Shown here: piece after piece, positions 7,018-10,257 of the stretch
Position numbering within the stretch: position 1 is the first letter of the stretch
Layout: each line of letters begins with the position of its first letter
DNA from: Bacteroidota bacterium
GTDB taxonomy: Bacteria > Bacteroidota > Bacteroidia > CAMBQF01
Reading direction: 5' to 3'
Assembly: GCA_027483285.1 (NCBI GenBank)
Contig: JAIXUZ010000264.1
Span: forward strand, 1 to 10,257
DNA: 10,257 bases
Notes under the pieces: model-generated
Told to the model about the DNA's origin: nothing
Database searches by the model: none
What the model saw: the letters and a program-made list of their open reading frames with translations, nothing else
Translations under genes and position numbers: made by a program

Positions 7018-7047
7018 CCCTCCCCTTGGGGATGGTTTGGGAGGGGC
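7018..7047. repeat. GC-rich palindromic intergenic repeat (REP-like)
   Basis: CCCTCCC (7018-7024) pairs with GGGAGGG (7039-7045). Nested inside is a second inverted repeat, TCCCC-TT-GGGGA (7021-7032), so two alternative hairpins share one arm. C/T-G/A-rich palindromes of this type are dispersed in intergenic regions of many Bacteroidota genomes. Its right arm touches the -33 box of the lptB promoter. Confidence 0.5.
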
Positions 7048-7066
7048 TGATTAATTTATACCTTTG
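7036..7066 (+). promoter_or_regulatory. Bacteroidota-type promoter of lptB
   Basis: TTTG at 7036-7039 and TACCTTTG at 7059-7066 are separated by 19 bases, an excellent match to the Bacteroidota housekeeping pattern. The -7 box ends five bases before the lptB ATG, so the mRNA should start at or within a few bases of the start codon. Confidence 0.7.
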
Positions 7067-7071
7067 CCATT

Positions 7072-7794
7072 ATGCTATTAAAGGCCGATAACCTCATAAA
7101 AAAATACAAAAGCCGCACCGTTGTTAAGGGTGTGTCGGTAGAGGTGCGCCAAGGCGAGATTGTAGGTTTGCTGGGCCCCAACGGCGCCGGTAAAACCACC
7201 ACCTTCTACATGATTGTAGGCCTTATTAAACCTAACGAGGGGCATATTTACCTTGACGACCAGGACATTACCAAGCTGCCCATGTATAAGCGCAGCCAAA
7301 TGGGCATTGGGTATTTAGCGCAAGAGGCATCGGTATTTCGCCAGCTGAGTATTGAAGATAACATAAAGGCTGTGTTGGAAATGACCAAGCTAACCAAGGC
7401 CGAGCAGAAGAAGAAACTGGAATCGTTGTTAGACGAATTTGGCCTGGTGGAAAAGCGCACCTATATGGGTGCCCAGCTATCGGGTGGCGAGCGCCGACGT
7501 ACCGAGATTGCCCGCGCCTTGGCCGTTGACCCTAAATTTATATTGCTTGATGAGCCTTTTGCAGGCGTAGACCCTATTGCGGTAGAAGATATTCAGCAGG
7601 TGGTACGGAACCTGAAAGCCAAAAACATAGGCATCCTTATTACCGACCATAACGTACACGAAACCCTAACCATTACCGACCGTGCCTACCTGCTGTTTGA
7701 AGGCGGCATACTTAAAGCCGGCACTGCCAAAGAACTTTCAGAAGACGAGCAGGTACGCCGTGTGTACCTTGGGCAAAGTTTTGAGTTGAGGTAG
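7072..7794 (+). CDS. lptB: LPS export ABC transporter ATP-binding protein LptB
   Basis: 240 residues, the usual LptB length. It is the cytosolic ATPase that, with LptF/LptG in the inner membrane, drives lipopolysaccharide extraction and transport along the Lpt bridge to the outer membrane. Visible motifs: Walker A GPNGAGKTT (35-43), Q-loop Gln84 within YLAQEASVFRQL, signature LSGGERRR (136-143), Walker B ILLDEPFAGVDP (from 157, Glu161 catalytic), and switch His193 in ITDHNVHETL. The stretches YLAQEASVFR, LSGGERRRTEIARAL and TDHNVHETL are characteristic of LptB as opposed to other ABC ATPases. The start is fixed by a promoter ending at 7066 and the ATG at 7072. It stands alone here, with no lptC, lptA or lptFG next to it. 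Its 3' end is only 14 bases from the end of a convergent AT-rich gene, with no terminator between them. Confidence 0.92.
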   Translation: MLLKADNLIKKYKSRTVVKGVSVEVRQGEIVGLLGPNGAGKTTTFYMIVGLIKPNEGHIYLDDQDITKLPMYKRSQMGIGYLAQEASVFRQLSIEDNIKAVLEMTKLTKAEQKKKLESLLDEFGLVEKRTYMGAQLSGGERRRTEIARALAVDPKFILLDEPFAGVDPIAVEDIQQVVRNLKAKNIGILITDHNVHETLTITDRAYLLFEGGILKAGTAKELSEDEQVRRVYLGQSFELR

Positions 7795-7808
7795 GTAATC
7801 ACCTGACA

Positions 7809-8639
7809 TTAATTAGGATAATACTCTCTAATTAATTCATATAATTCTTCATTATTCACACAAGTAGATATTAAAGCAAAATCTTCTTTGGCAATTGGAG
7901 ATAAATTAAACATCCCAATTGCTGATTCAGTAGCACCGCCTATATATATTTGGTTATGAACATGAACTGGAGCAGAATCATTTAAATCCCCACTAATGTG
8001 AATGTATTCTAAGTGTGGGTACATTTTCTTTGCTTCTATTATAATCTCTTTTGAAATCTCGAAGGGAATGTTTTTTCCAAGCCAAATTGCTTTATGATCC
8101 TTATACGAAGAAACACCTTCTTCTTTGTTGTATATTTCAAATAAGTATCCTTTGTGATCCATTAGTGTAATAAATGTATCAACTAATCTTAAATTGGAAA
8201 TTTGATAATCGTATATGCCTTTATCTAACGAAGTAGTTAATTTATCACTTTTACTTATTTTACTTTCTAATACCTTTATTTTATTACTAATTGATTCATT
8301 AAGTTGTGTGTATTGCTCATACAATAATTGAGCTTGGTTTTCATTTGCAACTTTAACAACAACTTGTTCTTGTTTTGAAGAATCATATTTTGTAACTCTG
8401 AAATAATTTTCTTCATCTTTATAATCAGACGGTGCATATAAAGCTTTATTCTTAAAAATAAGCACCACAAAAAACAGCAAAACCAAAATTGTGGGAAATC
8501 CCATCAAAAAATATATAAAAATATTTTGATTGGATTCAGAAACAAATGGCAGTACCACAGTGCCACTAACTTCAGCTATACCAGCAAAAATCGCTATCAC
8601 AGTTAATGGATTTTTAACTGCTCCTATTTTTTCAGTCAT
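7809..8639 (-). CDS. Two-TM protein of unknown function (AT-rich, probably acquired)
   Basis: 276 residues. Two membrane segments lie near the N-terminus: about 12-32 (LTVIAIFAGIAEVSGTVVLP) and about 40-63 (IFIYFLMGFPTILVLLFFVVLIF). A linker with LYAPSDYKDEENYF follows, then a charged probable coiled coil (about 100-140), then a cytosolic C-terminal domain (about 145-276) containing AIWLGKNIPFEI, YPHLEYIHISGD, HNQIYIGGATESA and a terminal NEELYELIREYYPN. I have a sense of having seen the N-terminal module in other bacterial hypothetical proteins, but cannot name a family for either part. The architecture (membrane hairpin plus a cytosolic sensor-like domain) would fit a membrane effector or signalling protein. 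A 60-base spot count gives about 27% GC, far below lptB next door, which suggests horizontal gain. A weak -7-like TAATATTG lies upstream on the minus strand at 8655-8662. The AGGAGG further up is about 30 bases from the ATG, too far to be its ribosome site. Confidence 0.75.
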   Translation of the reverse strand: MTEKIGAVKNPLTVIAIFAGIAEVSGTVVLPFVSESNQNIFIYFLMGFPTILVLLFFVVLIFKNKALYAPSDYKDEENYFRVTKYDSSKQEQVVVKVANENQAQLLYEQYTQLNESISNKIKVLESKISKSDKLTTSLDKGIYDYQISNLRLVDTFITLMDHKGYLFEIYNKEEGVSSYKDHKAIWLGKNIPFEISKEIIIEAKKMYPHLEYIHISGDLNDSAPVHVHNQIYIGGATESAIGMFNLSPIAKEDFALISTCVNNEELYELIREYYPN

Positions 8640-8705
8640 AGGTTTATTTTTCTACAATATTACAAAACCTCCTAATAATTAGCTAATTCATTCAAGACTA
8701 AAGTC

Positions 8706-8717
8706 CTTCTATAGAAG
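8706..8717. repeat. 12-bp perfect palindrome
   Basis: CTTCTATAGAAG is a perfect palindrome just left of a larger inverted repeat, in the non-coding stretch downstream of the small antitoxin-like gene and upstream of the two-TM gene. Confidence 0.5.
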
Positions 8718-8720
8718 ATG

Positions 8721-8765
8721 CTTAACCTCATCTCGATAGCTATCGGGATTAAGTCTGGGGTTAGG
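8721..8765. repeat. Nested inverted repeat (REP-like hairpin)
   Basis: The core CGATAGCTATCG is extended on both sides to a 20-base near-palindrome at 8730-8749 (one T/C difference, which is a G-U pair in RNA). Outside it, CTTAACCTC (8721-8729) can pair with GGGGTTAGG (8757-8765), with wobble pairs. Palindromes built on CCCGATAGCTATCGGG are, to my recollection, dispersed in Bacteroidota genomes. It could serve as a terminator for the minus-strand small gene or be a mobile repeat. Confidence 0.55.
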
Positions 8766-8782
8766 AAATAAAACTTTTGAAT

Positions 8783-8794
8783 GGGCTTTAGCCC
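8783..8794. repeat. Short GC hairpin GGGCTTTAGCCC
   Basis: GGGCT (8783-8787) pairs with AGCCC (8790-8794). It lies 21 bases beyond the stop of the minus-strand small gene, a position suited to a transcription terminator, though no strong T-run follows on that strand. It may belong to the same dispersed repeat as the nested inverted repeat at 8721-8765. Confidence 0.45.
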
Positions 8795-8814
8795 TGACAG
8801 TCTAGCGGGAGATT

Positions 8815-9003
8815 TTAAATGCCGGAATTTTCTGAGCGCAAAACTTTTGGAGTCTTCATACCTTCAGTAATTGCATTTGCTAAGGCTGCATCTTCCACTT
8901 CTTTTACAGATAATTTTTTAGCCGCCATCCCCATTTTTTTAGCTAGCTGTAGCAATAGTTTGGTATCGTTATCCGAATCTGATTTTAATACTATAACATC
9001 CAT
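8815..9003 (-). CDS. Small antitoxin-like protein, no toxin gene visible
   Basis: 62 residues from the ATG at 9003 (9001-9003 on the plus strand). A longer frame from 9045 is rejected because a TAnnTTTG box sits between the two starts, four bases before this ATG. The sequence MDVIVLKSDSDNDTKLLLQLAKKMG, a variable middle, then KEVEDAALANAITEGMKTPKV resembles the small Bacteroidota proteins often annotated as antitoxins next to RelE/ParE-type toxins. The family resemblance is from memory. In those I recall, the tail continues as SRxEVxxAL or similar; here it is LRSENSGI and then stop, so the C-terminus may be altered or truncated. No toxin gene follows in the 175 bases downstream, which are instead filled with palindromic repeats. 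It may be an orphan or decaying antitoxin. GC content is intermediate. Confidence 0.55.
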   Translation of the reverse strand: MDVIVLKSDSDNDTKLLLQLAKKMGMAAKKLSVKEVEDAALANAITEGMKTPKVLRSENSGI

Positions 9004-9007
9004 AACC

Positions 9008-9015
9008 CAAATATA
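9008..9015 (-). promoter_or_regulatory. -7 promoter box of the small antitoxin-like gene
   Basis: On the minus strand the sequence is TATATTTG, a full match to TAnnTTTG, ending four bases before the ATG. No good -33 box was found at the usual distance. The layout implies a leaderless or nearly leaderless transcript and supports the 9003 start. Confidence 0.5.
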
Positions 9016-9068
9016 CGAAAGAAATCTGTATTGGTTTAGCCCCAAATTAAAGAGTTAAATCTTTTCCC

Positions 9069-9076
9069 TATATTTG
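9069..9076 (+). promoter_or_regulatory. -7 promoter box of the bactofilin gene
   Basis: TATATTTG fully matches TAnnTTTG and ends 30 bases before the bactofilin ATG, so a 5' leader of roughly 25 bases is expected. No TTTG or TTG lies 17-23 bases upstream, so the promoter may be weak or helped by an activator. It diverges from the box at 9008-9015. Confidence 0.45.
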
Positions 9077-9106
9077 CTATTACCATCTTTTTAACCAACA
9101 GGATTT

Positions 9107-9532
9107 ATGTTTAACAAGGGAGACAAAAAAGAATCAGCCACAGGCGGCCAGGAGTCTATAAACTTACTGGGTGCAGGCACTACCATAAAAGGCGATATAT
9201 CGGCCAACGGAGACATACGTATTGACGGAACATTAATAGGCACGGTAAACGCCATAGGCAAACTTGTTTTGGGCCCTAACGGACATATTGAAGGCGAGGT
9301 TTTTTGCAAAAGCGCCGACGTATCGGGCAACATAAAAGGCAATTTAACTGTTTCAGAATTAACACACCTGAAGGCCACCGCCAAGTTTAGCGGCGACATT
9401 AACACCAACAAACTGGCTATCGACCCCGGTGCCAATTTTACCGGCAACTGCTCTATGGGTGGAGTTATTAAAGAAATGAACAATGCCGTTAAACGCGAAC
9501 AACGACAACCAGCAGAAGAAAAAGTGGCTTAG
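9107..9532 (+). CDS. Bactofilin (polymer-forming cytoskeletal protein)
   Basis: 141 residues, typical length. Bactofilins self-assemble into filaments without nucleotide and act in cell shape, wall growth or placing envelope proteins. The core (about 18-120) shows the repeated right-handed beta-helix pattern with regular Gly and hydrophobic spacing: INLLGAGTTIKGDISANGDI, RIDGTLIGTV, GKLVLGPNGHIEGEVFCKSADVSGNIKGNL, then FSGDINTNKLAIDPGANFTGNC. The N-terminal ~17 residues (MFNKGDKKESATGGQES) and the charged C-tail (KREQRQPAEEKVA) are the expected disordered ends. Its 3' end overlaps atpZ by 50 bases, in a different frame, so the two must be co-transcribed and may be translationally coupled. Which cell process it serves here is not visible. 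Confidence 0.9.
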   Translation: MFNKGDKKESATGGQESINLLGAGTTIKGDISANGDIRIDGTLIGTVNAIGKLVLGPNGHIEGEVFCKSADVSGNIKGNLTVSELTHLKATAKFSGDINTNKLAIDPGANFTGNCSMGGVIKEMNNAVKREQRQPAEEKVA

Positions 9533-9719
9533 TACCGGCTATGGCCGCTATTCTACCCTTGGCTTTACCATGATAGCCGTAATATTACTGGGCGTTTTTG
9601 GCGGCCAGTGGCTCGATAAGCACTTCGCCCTTAAAATTCCAATATTTACTGCATCGTGCACCATAATAGCGCTTATTTTTGCGCTGTATTATCTTATAAA
9701 AGAAGTAACCCGTAAATAA
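9483..9719 (+). CDS. atpZ: AtpZ/AtpI-type F0F1 ATP synthase accessory membrane protein
   Basis: 78 residues. A short charged, Lys/Gln-rich N-terminus is followed by YGRYSTLGFTMIAVILLGVFGGQWLDKHF and then KIPIFTASCTIIALIFALYYLIKEVTRK. The pattern of two membrane segments (about 26-44 and 52-72) joined by a GGxWLD loop is characteristic of the AtpZ family. These proteins accompany F-type ATP synthases and are linked to c-ring assembly or cation supply. The ATG at 9483 is the only start codon before the first membrane segment, so the 50-base overlap with the bactofilin gene is real. A GTG-started membrane protein gene follows six bases after its stop. Confidence 0.8.
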   Translation: MPLNANNDNQQKKKWLSTGYGRYSTLGFTMIAVILLGVFGGQWLDKHFALKIPIFTASCTIIALIFALYYLIKEVTRK

Positions 9720-9725
9720 ACTCCC

Positions 9726-10118
9726 GTGCCCGAAACACGCGCCCACATTAAAAAATACACTACCGGTATTGTTATTATTACAACTATAGTAGCCGTTGGT
9801 GGTTACTTTTTGTTAAACAATGTGCTAAAGTCGCCGGTGGCAAGGGTATTCCCGTTTATTACCGCGTTTGTAGCCGTTGTAACGCTGGCTATACACATTA
9901 TGCTGGTGCGCAGGGTTGGTGGCAAACCCAACCAGTTTGTAAACACCTTTATGCTGGCCAATACCTTTAAGCTGTTTTTGTACCTGCTGTTTATGATAGT
10001 GTATGCGCTGGTGTTTAAAGCCCAGGCCGTGCCATTTGTAATCAGCTTTTTTAGCCTATACATTATTTATACGGGGTATGATATTACCTCATCCAACAAC
10101 TTCTTTAGGAAGAGTTAG
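9726..10118 (+). CDS. Four-TM membrane protein, ATP synthase AtpI-like by position
   Basis: 130 residues from a GTG at 9726. No other in-frame start lies before the membrane segments. Four hydrophobic segments are visible at about 12-31 (TTGIVIITTIVAVGGYFLL), 40-58, 75-96 and 101-117. Between the second and third is a basic loop VRRVGGKPNQFVNTFMLANTFKLFLYL; the xPNxFVxxFM...TxxKL layout is what I associate with the small AtpI-like protein that sits between atpZ and atpB in Bacteroidota. It would then assist ATP synthase assembly in the inner membrane. The sequence itself is poorly conserved and the assignment rests mainly on position, six bases after atpZ. The gene that follows is not atpB but a MerR regulator. 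Confidence 0.65.
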   Translation: MPETRAHIKKYTTGIVIITTIVAVGGYFLLNNVLKSPVARVFPFITAFVAVVTLAIHIMLVRRVGGKPNQFVNTFMLANTFKLFLYLLFMIVYALVFKAQAVPFVISFFSLYIIYTGYDITSSNNFFRKS

Positions 10119-10127
10119 ATTATCTCT

Positions 10128-10135
10128 TATTTTTG
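10128..10135 (+). promoter_or_regulatory. -7 promoter box of the MerR-family gene
   Basis: TATTTTTG fits TAnnTTTG and ends 21 bases before the ATG at 10157, in the 38-base gap after the four-TM gene. The -33 region is poor (TTTAG at about 10104-10108). It suggests separate transcription of the regulator. Confidence 0.4.
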
Positions 10136-10156
10136 CACCCCTTTCTGCAATAGATT

Positions 10157-10257
10157 ATGCCTTATAAAGATAAAGAAACCGAAAAGTTATACTGGACCAT
10201 TGGCGAGGTATCTGAGATGTTTGATGTTAACACATCGCTTATCCGCTTTTGGGAGAA
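10157..10257 (+). CDS. MerR-family transcriptional regulator, N-terminal part (cut by window edge)
   Basis: 33 codons are visible, starting MPYKDKETEKLYWTIGEVSEM and continuing FDVNTSLIRFWE. WTIGEVSEMFDVNTSLIRFWE is the helix-turn-helix of MerR-type regulators, in which the first helix (IGEVSEMF) and recognition helix (TSLIRFWE) contact the promoter. The W in place of the usual Y in 'RYWE' is common. The wing and effector domain lie beyond the window, so what it senses is unknown. The short N-terminal extension before the helix-turn-helix is normal for the Bacteroidota MerR group without metal-binding Cys. Confidence 0.8.
   Translation, partial: MPYKDKETEKLYWTIGEVSEMFDVNTSLIRFWE

Larger units (their letters stand above)
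6789..7071. other. Intergenic spacer between divergent phoH-type gene and lptB
   Basis: 283 bases with no credible gene. The left ~170 bases hold nothing I can name beyond the 5' region of the minus-strand phoH-type gene. The right end holds an AT-rich stretch (6950-7015), then a GC-rich inverted repeat (7018-7047) and the lptB promoter, both listed separately. A possible 63-residue reading frame on the minus strand overlapping the phoH start shows no protein-like features. Confidence 0.6.

Noticed and set aside
8665..8676. AGGAGG upstream of the two-TM gene as a ribosome binding site
   Set aside because: It is about 30 bases from the ATG, and Bacteroidota generally do not depend on such sites.
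8819..9058. 79-residue plus-strand frame opposite the small antitoxin-like gene
   Set aside because: It is antisense to that gene; composition is Ser/Phe-rich shadow-like, whereas the minus strand has a matched promoter box and a family-like sequence.
9091..9483. 130-residue minus-strand frame across the bactofilin gene
   Set aside because: Proline/serine-rich antisense of a beta-helix coding sequence; the plus strand is clearly bactofilin.
1..10257. tRNA, rRNA or riboswitch genes
   Set aside because: No cloverleaf-like, rRNA-like or known riboswitch motif was noticed in the intergenic stretches; this is by eye only.

Overview
The window looks like a chromosome segment of a Bacteroidota bacterium. 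The evidence is the Bacteroidota housekeeping promoter pattern (a TTTG-like -33 box and a TAnnTTTG -7 box) upstream of several genes, a surface-lipoprotein export signal (Cys-Lys-Asp-Asp-Asp-Asp), a bactofilin-AtpZ gene pair, and IS21-type terminal repeats of the kind common in this phylum. Spot counts of single 60-base lines give about 50% GC in the core genes. Two stretches are far more AT-rich, near 27%: about 120-2170 and 7809-8640. They look like acquired accessory DNA.

Bases 1-119 are the end of an IS21-family insertion sequence, with four 24-bp GGTGGTCA repeats. It has cut into a defence-type operon. What remains is the C-terminal third of what looks like a Z1-domain ATPase gene (120-442), a DUF4420 PD-(D/E)XK nuclease gene (444-1436) and an unassigned 243-residue gene (1438-2169). 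The genes are separated by one base each. The expected upstream partners (methyltransferase, GHKL/MORC-like ATPase, rest of Z1) are outside the window or lost.

Bases 2208-5420 hold a four-gene copper/heme-type operon on its own promoter. It encodes a small cysteine-motif exported protein, an outer-membrane beta-barrel with an N-terminal CDACGC motif, an MbnP-family lipoprotein, and an MbnH/MauG-type di-heme cytochrome c peroxidase. A bidirectional terminator separates it from the convergent PIN-PhoH gene (5436-6788, minus).

A 283-bp spacer with a GC-rich palindromic repeat carries the lptB promoter. lptB (7072-7794) encodes the LPS-export ATPase. It converges on an AT-rich gene for a two-TM protein of unknown function (7809-8639, minus). 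Next come a palindrome-rich intergenic region (8640-8814) and a small antitoxin-like gene without a visible toxin (8815-9003, minus).

The right end (9107-10118) is a bactofilin gene overlapping atpZ by 50 bp, followed by a four-TM membrane protein gene. In many Bacteroidota this trio precedes atpB. Here the next gene is instead the start of a MerR-family regulator (10157 to the window edge).

The most interesting points are the IS-disrupted Z1/DUF4420 operon with its unassigned third gene, the cysteine-motif proteins attached to an MbnP/MbnH pair, the unrecognised two-TM protein, and a repeated near-leaderless promoter layout at three genes.
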